Shown here piece after piece: positions 18,806-30,352 of a stretch of 64,000 nt of DNA. The position numbers and the translations under genes were made by a program. This DNA is from JANYHF01 sp963732765. Its GTDB lineage: Bacteria > Pseudomonadota > Alphaproteobacteria > Rhizobiales > Hyphomicrobiaceae. Under the pieces are notes generated by a model. That model searched no databases. It was not told where the DNA came from and saw only the letters and a list, made by a program, of their open reading frames with translations. Within the stretch, counting starts at the first letter, position 1; every line of letters starts with the position of its first letter. The stretch covers positions 744,001 to 808,000 of the forward strand of contig CAVTAS010000003.1 of NCBI GenBank assembly GCA_963732765.1. The letters run 5' to 3'.

Positions 18806-21603
<2,798 letters not shown>

Positions 21604-21726
21604 CATTAGTCATGCCTGTCCCTCAGCAAGACAGCGCGCATGATAAGGTCAAAACCATTTCAGTTCGCATACGGTTCGTGACGGTCCCACTAAGAGACCG
21701 CCGCGGCCGTGCCGTCACTCCTTTGC

Positions 21727-21846
21727 TGGCCTGGTGATAATTGCGAGGTGTCTACACCCGATCCCATCCCGAACTCGGCCGTGAATCGCCTCAGCGCCAA
21801 TGGTACTGCATCAATTGTTGCGGGAGAGTAGGTCATTGCCAGGCCT
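21727..21846 (+). rRNA. rrf: 5S ribosomal RNA
   Basis: A 5S gene of about 120 bases. The terminal stem is formed by GGCCTGG at the 5' end and CCAGGCC at the 3' end. Loop B/C carries CACCCGATCCCATCCCGAACTCGGCCGTGAA, the hallmark of bacterial 5S. Ends are approximate. Confidence 0.93.
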
Positions 21847-21918
21847 GCCAAGGAGTGACGCGTAGGACTGAAAGCGCCGCAAGGCTTCGTCTCAAAAACT
21901 CCTCGATACGATATGAAC

Positions 21919-21956
21919 AAAAACGCCTCGAACCTCACGGTTCGGGGCGTTTTGCT
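21919..21956 (+). terminator. rrn operon intrinsic terminator
   Basis: A strong hairpin, AACGCC-T-CGAACC with loop TCAC and GGTTCG-G-GGCGTT, is followed by TTGCTGTTT. It is about 75 bases after 5S, and no tRNA-fMet follows the 5S gene here. Confidence 0.88.
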
Positions 21957-21999
21957 GTTTGGCGCCGGACGATTTGGGCCCCTCGGGTTGGGAATGGCG

Positions 22000-22007
22000 A
22001 GAGGATA
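22000..22007. repeat. IS66 target-site duplication, left copy
   Basis: AGAGGATA directly precedes the left inverted repeat. The identical 8 bases follow the right end at 24591-24598. IS66-family elements generate 8-bp duplications. Confidence 0.93.
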
Positions 22008-22029
22008 GTAAGCATCCGCCCAAGGCCGC
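22008..22029. repeat. IS66 left terminal inverted repeat
   Basis: The first 19 bases are GTAAGCATCCGCCCAAGGC, and the 22-base end continues CGC. The GTAAGC start is typical of the family. Confidence 0.92.
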
Positions 22030-22048
22030 AGGTACAGCGGATTTGAAC

Positions 22049-23673
22049 TCAGGCCGCCGCCTGGACCGGCAGCGCCGGCTCGGTCCAGTTCCACGGCAAC
22101 AGCTCGCTGATTCTGCCAGCCGGATGATCGGCGATGCGGGCGAGCACGTCGGCGAGCCAGGCTTTGGCGTCGATGTCGTTAAGCGGCAGGTCTCGATCAG
22201 CGTGTAGATGGCGGCGGCGCGCCGGCCGCCGGCGTCCGAGCCGCAGAAGGTCCAGTTGCGGCGTCCGACGGCGACGCCGCGAACCGCTCGTTCGGCGGCG
22301 TTGTTCGACAGGCACAGGCGGCCATTGTCGAGGAAGCGCGTGAAGGCGGGCCAGCGTTTCAGGCTGTAGTCCATCGCCTTGGCCAGCGGGCTTTTCGACG
22401 ACAGCGCCTTGCGCTCCTGCCGCAGCCAGGCTTCCAGCGCATCGGCCAGCGGTTTGGATCGCTCCTGGCGCACCCTGCGCCGTTCGTCCGTCGGCTGACC
22501 GTTGATCTCGCGCTCGATGGCGAACAACTCGTCGATGCGGCGCACCGCTTCAATGGCCAGCGGCGCCTTTTGCAGCTCGGCCAGTTCGAAGAATTTCCGC
22601 CGGCCATGCGCCCAGCAGGCGGCCTCGAAGATCGGGCCGGGCTTGCGGCCGTCGGCATAGAGACCGTTGTAGCCGGCGTAGGCGTCGGCCTGCATCAGGC
22701 CGCTGTAAGCCGCCAGGTGCTGTTCAGGATGCGTCCCATCGCGGTTGGCCGAATAATGGAACAGCGCCGCTGGTGCTGCGTGACCGCCGAACGGACGGTC
22801 GTCGCGCACATAGGTCCAGAGCCGGCCGGTCACGCATTTGCCTTTCGCCAGTACTGGCACGGTGGTGTCGTCGGCGTGGATCCGTTCGGCCGACAGAACG
22901 TGCTTTTCAATCTCCTCGACCAGCGGCGTCAATGTCGCCGAACAGGCGCCGACCCAATCGGCCAGCGTCGAGACGTCGAGGTCGATGCCTTCCTTGGCGT
23001 AGATGTCGCTCTGCCGGTTCAATGGGATGTGGGCGCGGTATTTCGAGAACAGCACTTGCGCCAGCAGCTGCGGCCCGGCGCGGCCGCGCGCAATCGGATG
23101 CGAGGGGGCGGGCGCCTGGGTGATGTGTTCGCATTGGCGGCAGGAGAACTTCTCGCGCACATGCTGGATCACTTTCCAGATCGCGGGCTCCAGTTCCAGC
23201 GTCTCGGTGATGTCTTCGCCCAGCTTGCGCAAGGTCCCGCCGCAGCACGGGCAGGCGGCGTCGGTGGCGTGGACGATGCGCTCGCGCGGCAGACGCGCCG
23301 GCAAGGGACGGCGTGCGGGCTTTTTGCTGGTCGCTTCCGACTCCGCCAATGCGGAGCCGGCCGGAAGCGACGTAGCGGCCGCTGCCGATTTCGCCTCGGT
23401 CGCCGTCTCGACCAGATCGGCGAGTTGAAGTTCCAGTTGGTCGATCAGTTTGGAGCCGCGCTCAGATGAGGCTCCGAAGGTGTCGCGGCGCAGCTTGGCG
23501 ATGGTGAGTTTCAGGTTGGCGATCTCGGCGTCGCGATCCAGGAGGCGGGCCTCGGCTTTGGCGGCGCGCTGCTCGGACGCGGCCAACAGCGCCTTCAAGA
23601 TCGCTATTTCTGTGTGCCGCGCCGGATCAATCGCCATGCCGGAGATTTTACACTGCTTCGCAGGGGCGCTCAC
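22049..23673 (-). pseudogene. tnpC: IS66 transposase TnpC, frameshifted near its C-terminus
   Basis: DDE transposase of the IS66 family, about 540 residues when the frame is restored. In order it has an N-terminal coiled coil (residues about 12-60), a zinc-binding region with CPCCGG and CRQCEH, and the catalytic core: Asp in RIHADDTTVPVL, Asp in MQADAYAGYNGLY and Glu in SNNAAERAVRGVA. After IYTLIETC the frame breaks at about 22186. The expected C-terminus (LNDIDAKAWLADVLARIADH, ending WTEPALPVQ) lies in another frame and stops at 22049. One missing base explains it. Left as it is, the frame reads on to 21892 with an unrelated tail. The catalytic residues are upstream of the break. GTG 23673 or ATG 23637 may be the start. 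Confidence 0.88.
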
Positions 23674-23695
23674 GTCATAATCGCGATTTCCAACA

Positions 23696-24061
23696 TTATC
23701 CCGCCACCTGTGGCCGCCAGGTTTGTCGCGGCGCCCGCCAGTCGATCCCTTCCAACATATAGCCGAGTTGCGCGGATGAGATCGACACCGCTCCGTCTAC
23801 GGTCGATGGCCAGATGAAGCGGCCGCGCTCCAGCCGTTTGGAGAACAGGCAGGCGCCCTGGCCGTCGTGCCAGATGATTTTCACAAGGTCACCGCGCTTG
23901 CCGCGAAAGACAAATAGATGGCCCGCATGCGGATCGAGTTTCAGCGTCTCCTGCACCAGCAGCGCCAGGCCGGGAAAGCCGCGCCGCATATCGGTATGCC
24001 CGGTCGCCAGCCAGACCCGCACCGGGCCGTTGGCCAAGGTCTGCGCGGGGACCGGGATCAC
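23696..24061 (-). CDS. tnpB: IS66 accessory protein TnpB
   Basis: A 121-residue IS66 Orf2/TnpB protein of standard length. Diagnostic segments are VWLATGHTDMRRGFPGLALLVQE, LFVFRGKRGDLVKIIWHDGQGACLF and RGRFIWP. It starts with an ATGA overlap on the tnpA stop and precedes tnpC by about 22 bases, the normal IS66 order. TnpB is required with TnpA and TnpC for transposition of IS66-type elements, but its molecular role is not well defined. Confidence 0.95.
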   Translation of the reverse strand: MIPVPAQTLANGPVRVWLATGHTDMRRGFPGLALLVQETLKLDPHAGHLFVFRGKRGDLVKIIWHDGQGACLFSKRLERGRFIWPSTVDGAVSISSAQLGYMLEGIDWRAPRQTWRPQVAG

Positions 24062-24543
24062 GGCCCCGCTCCAGGCAAGCCCTCAAGCGCCGCCACGATC
24101 CGGGCCAGAGCGCCGGCATCGACATCGCTCGGGGCGCGCACGGTGCGTCCTCCGGCCAGATCGATCTCGATGATCGAGGCCAGCGGGGCAGTGGTCGGCT
24201 CGGGCCGCCTCTCGGCGGGACGCGGTTGGGCAGGCGCCGATGGTGCCGCCTCGATCACGACCGGCACGAAGCAGGGCGTTGTCGGCTCGGCCACGGCTGT
24301 GGCCGCCAGGGCTGCCGTCGCCGCATCCTGACGCCAGCGATAGAGCAGGCTCTGCGCGATCCCATGCCGCCGCGCCACCGCCATCACGATAGCGCCCGGA
24401 ACCGCCATCTCGGCCAGGATGGCGGATTTCTCGGCAAGGCTCCAGCTGCGCCGCGAGGAGAGGGCCGTGTACGACCTCGAAGCCGTACGTCCAGACGTAG
24501 GCACGGACCTGTCTCCAGCGCTGACCAATCGTGGTCGCATCAT
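24058..24543 (-). CDS. tnpA: IS66 accessory protein TnpA
   Basis: About 161 residues. The N-terminal half carries a helix-turn-helix of the IS66 Orf1/transposase-8 type: RRSWSLAEKSAILAEM, then VMAVARRHGIAQSLLYRWRQD. The C-terminal half is Ala/Pro-rich and ends in IIEIDLAGGRTVRAPSDVDAGALARIVAALEG, a segment common to longer TnpA proteins. It overlaps tnpB by 4 bases. Two adjacent ATGs (24543 and 24540) are possible starts, lying 29 bases inside the right inverted repeat. Confidence 0.92.
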   Translation of the reverse strand: MMRPRLVSAGDRSVPTSGRTASRSYTALSSRRSWSLAEKSAILAEMAVPGAIVMAVARRHGIAQSLLYRWRQDAATAALAATAVAEPTTPCFVPVVIEAAPSAPAQPRPAERRPEPTTAPLASIIEIDLAGGRTVRAPSDVDAGALARIVAALEGLPGAGP

Positions 24544-24568
24544 CCCGGAGTCGTAGCCTCATGCCAAG

Positions 24569-24590
24569 GCGGCCTTGGCCGGACGGGTAC
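24569..24590. repeat. IS66 right terminal inverted repeat
   Basis: Read inward, it begins GTACCCGTCCGGCCAAGGC and matches the left end at 18 of 22 positions. The duplicated target AGAGGATA follows at 24591-24598. Confidence 0.92.
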
Positions 24591-24598
24591 AGAGGATA
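24591..24598. repeat. IS66 target-site duplication, right copy
   Basis: AGAGGATA is identical to bases 22000-22007. Confidence 0.93.
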
Positions 24599-24708
24599 AG
24601 CTCAAACCAGCTATGCAGGCGCTTGCCGCCGCGCAACTGAAGGCGGCGTTCGAGAGTAATCCACTATTGGCTCGCGTCCGTCCCTCGACTGACCCGGCAA
24701 TTCTAGCC

Positions 24709-25659
24709 TCAAGCGGCTGCCTTGGTCTTTGCCGCCATCGGATACGAGATGTGCCAGAAGCGGCGCATCCAGAGGACTTTGCCCAAGCCGCCGTAGGCGC
24801 GAACTTTTGCCTCCGCGCTGCGATTTGTGTCGAACGGCGCCAGCGCAATTGCGGCCGCCCCGTAGATCACAGCCTGCACAACACCGATTCCCATCCATCG
24901 GATCCCCGACAGGCTCACCGGACCGCCAGTCCGGAATTGGATCAGCGACCGGATCTGGCCGTTGCGAAAACTGCGGTTCGCCAGATAGGTCAATCCCGTG
25001 CGGTCGTCCGGAACGAATTCCCGGATGAGAGCGCTTGGCGCCCAGGCCAGCTTCATGCCCTGGCGCGTCAGATTGAAAATGAACTCGCTGTCTTCGCCGC
25101 CCAATCCATCCAGATCGGTGGAAAATGGATTTGGCGCCGGAAAGCAGGCCGCCTTCTCGAACAGGCAATTTCCGGTGCTTAGATAAGCCGAGTAGGGGCC
25201 GATGTCGCCGCCGTCTGCCCCCGGCAACTGGCGTCGGAAAATGCGGGCCGCGCTCTCGGGCACATGGCCCCGCCCCTCCGAAAAACTCACATCGATCGGC
25301 CCGAACACGGCCTTTTCGCCATTCATGGCGTGACGCATCAGCGCTCCGAGCCAGCCGTTCGAGGCGGCATGCTGATCGTCGTCGAGAAATACGATATACC
25401 GGCCCCGCGCTTGGGCGATGCCGGCATTGCGGGCCCGGGCGATTCCGGTGCTGGTCTCGTGCAGATAGCGCACGGGTATGGTCGAGGCGGCGGTGAATTT
25501 TGCAACGAACTCGCGCGCAGATCCCTCCGGCGCATTGTCGACCACCAGTATTTCATAAGGATGCCGGCAGGTCTCGGCCTGAATCAAGCAGCTCTCGATC
25601 GCTATTTTCAGCAGCTGCGGGCGTCGGAAGGTCGGGATGACGATGCTGACCAGAATCAC
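24709..25659 (-). CDS. Family 2 glycosyltransferase
   Basis: A 316-residue GT-A fold glycosyltransferase starting at GTG 25659, with GGAGA 6 bases upstream of that codon. The larger open frame to 26028 is not protein-like upstream and overlaps the next gene. The nucleotide-sugar binding start is VSIVIPTFRRPQLLKIAIESC, the DxD-type motif is VFLDDDQHA, and a later acidic motif GLGGEDSEFIFNL is probably the acceptor/base region. One or two hydrophobic segments near residues 260-285 may anchor it to the membrane. It should transfer a sugar to an envelope polysaccharide or lipid, but no polysaccharide cluster is visible nearby. Confidence 0.88.
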   Translation of the reverse strand: MILVSIVIPTFRRPQLLKIAIESCLIQAETCRHPYEILVVDNAPEGSAREFVAKFTAASTIPVRYLHETSTGIARARNAGIAQARGRYIVFLDDDQHAASNGWLGALMRHAMNGEKAVFGPIDVSFSEGRGHVPESAARIFRRQLPGADGGDIGPYSAYLSTGNCLFEKAACFPAPNPFSTDLDGLGGEDSEFIFNLTRQGMKLAWAPSALIREFVPDDRTGLTYLANRSFRNGQIRSLIQFRTGGPVSLSGIRWMGIGVVQAVIYGAAAIALAPFDTNRSAEAKVRAYGGLGKVLWMRRFWHISYPMAAKTKAAA

Positions 25660-25799
25660 AACCCATCTCCGTCGCAATAGCTTTGTAGCAATCTGTAATG
25701 CATGGCTGCGTCGTGTTAGACGACAAATCCGCTGCAGTCCTCCAGATAGGCGACCCTTGGTAACTGACCGAGGCGCGCCGCTTGTTCCGGCCCGATCCC

Positions 25800-26496
25800 A
25801 TGACCGACAGCCCACGCTACGCCATCTACTACATGCCGCAACCATCCACACCGCTGTGGCGCTTCGGCGCGCGCGTGCTGGGCTACGATCCAGCCCGACC
25901 CGGGGACGGACCGCCGCCCGCGTTTCCCGAGATCGCGGAGTTCGCCCCCACCAGCGCCTTTGCCGATCCGGCGAAATATGGCTTCCACGCCACCCTGAAG
26001 GCGCCCTTTGAGCTTGCCACCAGGACAACCGAAGACGCTCTGCTGGCCCAGGCGGCCACCTTCGCTGCCGGAGAGCGGTCCTTTTCCATCGGCCGGCTGC
26101 AGCTGTCGCGGCTGGATCGCTTCATCGCCCTGATCCCGATCGGTCGCCCCGCTGCTTTGCATGACTTCGCAGACCGCTGCGTGCGGGATTTCGAGCCCAT
26201 CCGAGCGCCGCTCTCGGCCGCCGATCTGGCGCGCCGCTTGGCCTCGCCGCTTTCGCGCAGCCGAAGTCGCAAACCTCGATCGCTGGGGCTATCCCTATGT
26301 TTTCGAACAGTTTCAGTTCCACATGACCTTGTCCGGGCCACTCGACCCCGGCGCCATCGCACCTTTGCATGACGCCCTGGCGGACCTCTACCGTCCCATC
26401 GATGCAGACGTCACCATCGACGGGTTCGCCGTGTTCAAACAGCCCCGCCGCAACGAGCGCTTTCATGTGCTGCAGCGGTTCGGCTTTGCGCGATAG
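25800..26496 (+). pseudogene. DUF1045 / 2H phosphoesterase-like gene with a frameshift
   Basis: The restored product is about 230 residues and matches DUF1045 proteins often linked to phosphonate metabolism. The N-terminal part (ATG 25800, TDSPRYAIYYMPQPSTPLWRFGARVLGYDP) contains the first HxT motif in YGFHATLKAPFEL. The second, FHMTLSGPL, lies in the +1 frame after AEVANLDRWGYPYVFEQFQ. The switch occurs at about 26256-26260, where one extra base would account for it. Without correction the first frame ends at 26372 in an Arg-rich tail. The two HxT motifs suggest a phosphodiesterase or RNA-ligase-like fold. No phn genes are nearby, so the pathway is uncertain. Confidence 0.82.
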
Positions 26497-26514
26497 GCAG
26501 CCCGACCCAGTCGA

Positions 26515-27621
26515 TCACCTGACAGTACCGCGCGCGTCTACACGCACCGATCCCAGCACCCGGTCGCCATCGACCAGGACGACCCTGTCAAACAGATTGC
26601 TGACCGGGCAGACATGGTTCGGCACCACGCGCACGCGCGCGCCAATCCGAGGCTGCGTCGCCAGTTTCGAGACGTCGAGGAAGCCGTGTTCCTCGCTGAG
26701 ATTGTAGACCACGGCCTCGGGCGCGCCGGCCAGCGTCCCGTAGCCGGTCAGCCCCAAAAGATCGCTGGTCAGAGACTTGGAGCCGGCATCGATGATCGCG
26801 CGGTCGGCCGTCGGGCAGCTGACGACGGTCGCGAGCACCGTCAGCGCGCAGTCGGCCTCGTTGGCGGATCCAGCAGCAATCTGCGAGCGGTCGAAATAGA
26901 TATAAGTTCCGGCGCGATACTCCGTGGCGACGGCGAGGCCTTCGTCCGACCACATCTCGGGCGTGCCGCCGGTCGAGATAGCATCGACCGGAAGGCCATC
27001 GCGCCGGAACAGCTCGCGCGCTTCTGCCAGGAAGCTGGCGGCCTGCGCGCGCCCGCCGGTCTTGGGGTAGGTCATCAGTCCACCAAGCGTCAGGCCCTTC
27101 GTGTTGGCGATCTTTCGCGCCAGCCACAATGCGTCGGCGGGCGATTGAACGCCGCAGCGGCCGGCCCCGGTATCGGTCTCGATCAGGGTCCGGATGGGAC
27201 GGCCAGCGGCCATGCCGGCAGCCGCGACAGCCTCGGCGGCGACGTCGTTGTCGACGGTGACGGCGATGTCGGTGCGGCGGGCGAGAGCCGACAGCCGTTC
27301 AACCTTGGCCTGCCCGACAACGTTGAACGTCAGCAGCAGATCGCGGATGCCGGCGTCGGCCATGACGTCCGCCTCGCCGAGTTTCTGCACCGTTACGCCC
27401 TTGGCGCCGGCCGCGATCTGGGCCAGGGCCAGCGGCGCCAGCTTGTGGGTCTTGATGTGGGGCCGGTTGGCCAGGCCGAGCTGGTCGCAACGCGCCTGCC
27501 AACGATCGATGTTGCGGGCGACGACACTTAGGTCAATGATCGGAACCGGCGTATCGATCTCTTCCAGGGTGCGTCCCGCCGGTGCGAGGTCGAAGAACTT
27601 GGCAAGGTCGAGTTTGGACAT
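26515..27621 (-). CDS. PLP-dependent D-threonine aldolase/D-serine dehydratase-like protein
   Basis: About 368 residues from ATG 27621 (MSKLDLAKFFDLAP); the open frame extends 17 codons further up without family similarity. The N-terminal alanine-racemase-type barrel binds PLP through a Lys in RPHIKTHKLAPLA. The C-terminal beta domain has a metal site in VPNHVCPVSNLFD. In D-serine dehydratases of this fold the metal ligands are His and Cys, and NHVCP fits that. D-threonine aldolase, D-serine dehydratase and 3-hydroxy-D-aspartate enzymes share this architecture, so the substrate is a beta-hydroxy D-amino acid, not further resolved. It is divergent from the downstream importer. Confidence 0.88.
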   Translation of the reverse strand: MSKLDLAKFFDLAPAGRTLEEIDTPVPIIDLSVVARNIDRWQARCDQLGLANRPHIKTHKLAPLALAQIAAGAKGVTVQKLGEADVMADAGIRDLLLTFNVVGQAKVERLSALARRTDIAVTVDNDVAAEAVAAAGMAAGRPIRTLIETDTGAGRCGVQSPADALWLARKIANTKGLTLGGLMTYPKTGGRAQAASFLAEARELFRRDGLPVDAISTGGTPEMWSDEGLAVATEYRAGTYIYFDRSQIAAGSANEADCALTVLATVVSCPTADRAIIDAGSKSLTSDLLGLTGYGTLAGAPEAVVYNLSEEHGFLDVSKLATQPRIGARVRVVPNHVCPVSNLFDRVVLVDGDRVLGSVRVDARGTVR

Positions 27622-27758
27622 GACGATGGCTCTGGCGAGGTGTTTGGCATGTCCAACGGTCAACCGGGACACTCGTCATGTTAGCGCATATCCAAGACTG
27701 TCGCCCCTGAAACGCACGCACAAGCTGGCCGAGATCCAGGAAACCCAAGGAGTAAACG

Positions 27759-29024
27759 ATGATGAAATCGCACGTTGGTCTGTCGTTCGCGGTGTTCGCA
27801 TCTCTGATGGCTGCGGTATCGGGCACTGCCCTGGCCGCAGGCGACAAGCCGCTGGCCGGGCAGACCATCACCGTCATCCTGCCCTCGCCGCAGGGTGACC
27901 TGGCGGGTGACTTCGAGAAAGAGACCGGCATCAAGGTCGATCTGCAGACCATGTCCTGGGACGACATCCGGCCCAAGCTCGTGACGTCGCTGATCGCCAA
28001 TACGGCGCCTGCGGACGTTACCGAAATAGACTGGAGCTGGACCGGACAGTTCGGCGCTGCCAACTGGTACGAGCCGCTGGAAGGCAAGATCGACCAGGCC
28101 ACCATCGACGACATGGCGCCGGCCTCGATCTTCATGGCCAACGGTCACCTGATCGGCGTTCCGTACACCAACGACTTCCGCGTCATGATCATCAACCGCA
28201 AGCATTTCACCGATGCGGGCGTGACGACCACCCCCAAGACCATTGACGAACTGGTTGCCGCCGCCAAGGCCATCAAGGCCAAGGGCGCGGTCAAGTATCC
28301 GATCGGCCTGCCACTATCGGCCACCGAGGGCGCATCCACGGCCTGGTATCTGCTGACCAAAGCCTTCGGCGGCGAGCTGTTCGACAAGGATCTGAAGCCG
28401 CTGTTCGGCTCGCCCGACAGCGCCGGCTACAAGGCCATGGCGTTCGAGCTGCAACTGCTCAAGGACGGTCTGGTCGATCCGGCGGCGGTGTCGCTGACCG
28501 ATGCGCAGATCAATGAGACGATGTTCGCCCAGGGCGCCACCAGCGTTATGATCGGCGGCGAGCCCGGCCGGCTCGGCCAGTTTGCCGATCCCGCCAAATC
28601 CAAGATCGTGGGTCAGTTCGAGGCCATCCTGGTGCCGACTGTCGATGGCAAGACGCGCAGCTTCGGTCTGCCCGAGGCGCTCGGCATCCCGGCGTCCTCG
28701 ACCAAGAAGGAGGCCGCGCTCGCCTTCGTGAAGTGGATGACGTCGCATGATTATCAGCTCAAGAACTTTGCCAACGGCTTCCTGCCGACGCGCACCTCGG
28801 CACTGTCCGATCTGAACAAGAGCGGCAAGCTGACCAGCGGCGATACGCTGGTTGGTCAGGCACCGACGGTGGGAGCGCTGTTCAATGGCGGCACGCCACC
28901 TTGGTATCCGGCCTTCTCGGGAGCGGTGAACACCAACCTGAACGCCGCCGCCAAAGGTTCGATCACCTTGGAGCAGGCCATCGCGAACATCCTTGCGGAA
29001 ACCGACAAGGCGATGAAGCAGTAG
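27759..29024 (+). CDS. ABC transporter extracellular solute-binding protein (family 1)
   Basis: A 421-residue periplasmic binding protein of the CUT1/MalE group. It has a Sec signal peptide (residues about 1-27, ending SGTALAAGD) and the typical start of the mature part, QTITVILPSP. Landmarks are EKETGIKVDLQTMSWDDIRPKL, ADVTEIDW, and ALGIPASSTKKEAALAFVKWMTSHDYQ near the C-terminus. AAGGAG at 27747-27752 is 6 bases from ATG 27759. Two permease genes follow after a 410-base gap. It should deliver an oligosaccharide or related solute, but the ligand is unknown. No ATPase gene is in the cluster. Confidence 0.93.
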   Translation: MMKSHVGLSFAVFASLMAAVSGTALAAGDKPLAGQTITVILPSPQGDLAGDFEKETGIKVDLQTMSWDDIRPKLVTSLIANTAPADVTEIDWSWTGQFGAANWYEPLEGKIDQATIDDMAPASIFMANGHLIGVPYTNDFRVMIINRKHFTDAGVTTTPKTIDELVAAAKAIKAKGAVKYPIGLPLSATEGASTAWYLLTKAFGGELFDKDLKPLFGSPDSAGYKAMAFELQLLKDGLVDPAAVSLTDAQINETMFAQGATSVMIGGEPGRLGQFADPAKSKIVGQFEAILVPTVDGKTRSFGLPEALGIPASSTKKEAALAFVKWMTSHDYQLKNFANGFLPTRTSALSDLNKSGKLTSGDTLVGQAPTVGALFNGGTPPWYPAFSGAVNTNLNAAAKGSITLEQAIANILAETDKAMKQ

Positions 29025-29220
29025 TGCTGCAGCATCAGCAAGACTGATCTGCTGACGTCACAAAGGGCCAAACCGTCCGTGTCCAGACCAACCCCCACCT
29101 TGGCCGTCCAGCTTGACTGGCAAGGGCCCGAGTGTTGGTCTGGGCGCAAATGGCTCGATCCTTGCTCAAATACTCTACTGACCTTCGATAACACCGACCC
29201 AACAACCGGCGCGATATCTT

Positions 29221-29357
29221 CCTTCTCCCATTGGGAGAAGGTGGCGCACTGCGCCGGATGAGGGAATTGGCGGTGCGGTTGTTGCACGAAAATACCACTT
29301 CGTCCGACTGCAATCCCCTCATCCGCCCTTCGGGCACCTTCTCCCGACGGGAGAAGG
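29221..29357. repeat. Composite palindromic repeat in the SBP-permease gap
   Basis: Two hairpins, CCTTCTCCCATTGGGAGAAG at 29221-29240 and CCTTCTCCCGACGGGAGAAG at 29337-29356, are joined by partly complementary arms (GGATGAGGG near 29257 and CCCCTCATCC near 29315). This resembles rhizobial-type intergenic palindromic elements. A similar CCTTCTCCC element recurs near 51876-52081. The rest of the 29025-29434 gap holds no gene. Confidence 0.75.
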
Positions 29358-29434
29358 CAATGGAGCCGCACTGCCGTTGTCGTTGGGCCAAGAGTTTCGT
29401 TGGGGGCATTCGATTTGATTTTTTGTAGTCGGAC

Positions 29435-30350
29435 ATGAGCGCTATCGGCTCCAACAGCTCTGTCAAACGGCGCCCCGGCTCCCTGGCCGACGCGCGTCTT
29501 GGTGTTCTCCTTACACTCCCCATACTGCTGACCATGGCGGCGCTGGTGTTCTTTCCGCTGGTCGTCACCATGTGGGACAGTCTGCATCGGGTGAAGCCGA
29601 CTCAGCCGGGTACGCCGTTTATCGGGCTTGGCGAACTACGCGGCCGCGTTCACTGACGGGGCGACCATCACCGCCTGGACCAACACGGCGATGTACGTTG
29701 GCATCGCGGTGGTCTCCGAGACGATTTTTGGCATCGCTGCCGCCTTGCTGCTGAACCGGATCACCTGGGGGCGGCGCTGGTTGCTCGCCATTGTGATCCT
29801 GCCCTGGGCGCTGCCCGGCGTGGTCAATTCCGTGATGTGGCTCTGGATCTACAATCCGCCCGCCGGGCTGCTGAACGGCGCCCTGACATCGATGGGGTTC
29901 GATTTCGAGAACCACCTCTGGTTCGTTGGACGCGCCAGCTCCATCGTCGCGGTGGCAGTGGTCCATGTCTGGCGCATGATGCCGCTCACCATCGTGATTA
30001 TCCTCGCCGCGCTGCAGAGCATCCCGCAGGACCTCTATGACGCCTCGCGCATGGACGGCGCCCGCCCCGTGCACATCTTCATCTTCGTCACCCTGCCGCT
30101 TATCCGCAGCGCCGTCGCCATCGCCATGACGCAGTCGACCGTGCAGGCTTTCAATCTCTTCGAGGAGGCCTGGGTGCTCAACGGCGCCAGCCTCGATACG
30201 CGGCCAATTCTCGGCCAGATCTATCTCGAGACCTTTCAGAACCTCAACTTCTCCTACGGCATGGCCCTGTCGCTGCTGGTGACGGTGCTGTCGCTGCTGG
30301 TGTCGCTGTCGTTCGTGATGCGGGTCTATCGCGATACGAGGTTGGACTGA
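29435..30350 (+). pseudogene. Sugar ABC transporter permease (CUT1, MalF type), frameshifted
   Basis: The restored product is about 305 residues. The first frame (ATG 29435) gives the N-terminal membrane segment LGVLLTLPILLTMAALVFFPLVVTMWDS and reaches TPFIGL. It then fails at about 29630 and stops at 29656. The remainder, beginning ANYAAAFTDGATITAW, is in the +1 frame and is open to 30350. It carries the permease coupling (EAA) motif LYDASRMDGARPVHIFIFVTLPLI. One extra base within TTGG at 29628-29631 restores FIGLANYAAAFTD, the normal family sequence. If the shift is real, this importer lacks an intact first permease. The stop is 2 bases before the second permease. Confidence 0.87.
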
Positions 30351-30352
30351 CC

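Larger units (their letters stand above)
22008..24590 (-). mobile_element. IS66-family insertion sequence, 2,583 bp
   Basis: A complete IS66 element carrying tnpA, tnpB and tnpC on the - strand. The ends are imperfect 22-bp inverted repeats (18 of 22 match): left 22008-22029 begins GTAAGCATCCGCCCAAGGC, right 24569-24590 read inward begins GTACCCGTCCGGCCAAGGC. The flanks are a perfect 8-bp duplication, AGAGGATA. The element is inserted just downstream of the rrn terminator and upstream of the 3' end of a glycosyltransferase gene, so it disrupts no visible coding sequence. An intact duplication implies fairly recent insertion with no later end rearrangement. The transposase tnpC carries a frameshift. 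Confidence 0.95.

Noticed and set aside
21847..21918. tRNA-fMet after the 5S gene, common in alphaproteobacterial rrn operons.
   Set aside because: No cloverleaf or CAT anticodon loop can be drawn here; the terminator follows directly.
24709..26028. Extending the glycosyltransferase upstream to 26028.
   Set aside because: That extension is antisense to the DUF1045 gene; GTG 25659 has a well-spaced GGAGA and begins directly before VSIVIPTF.
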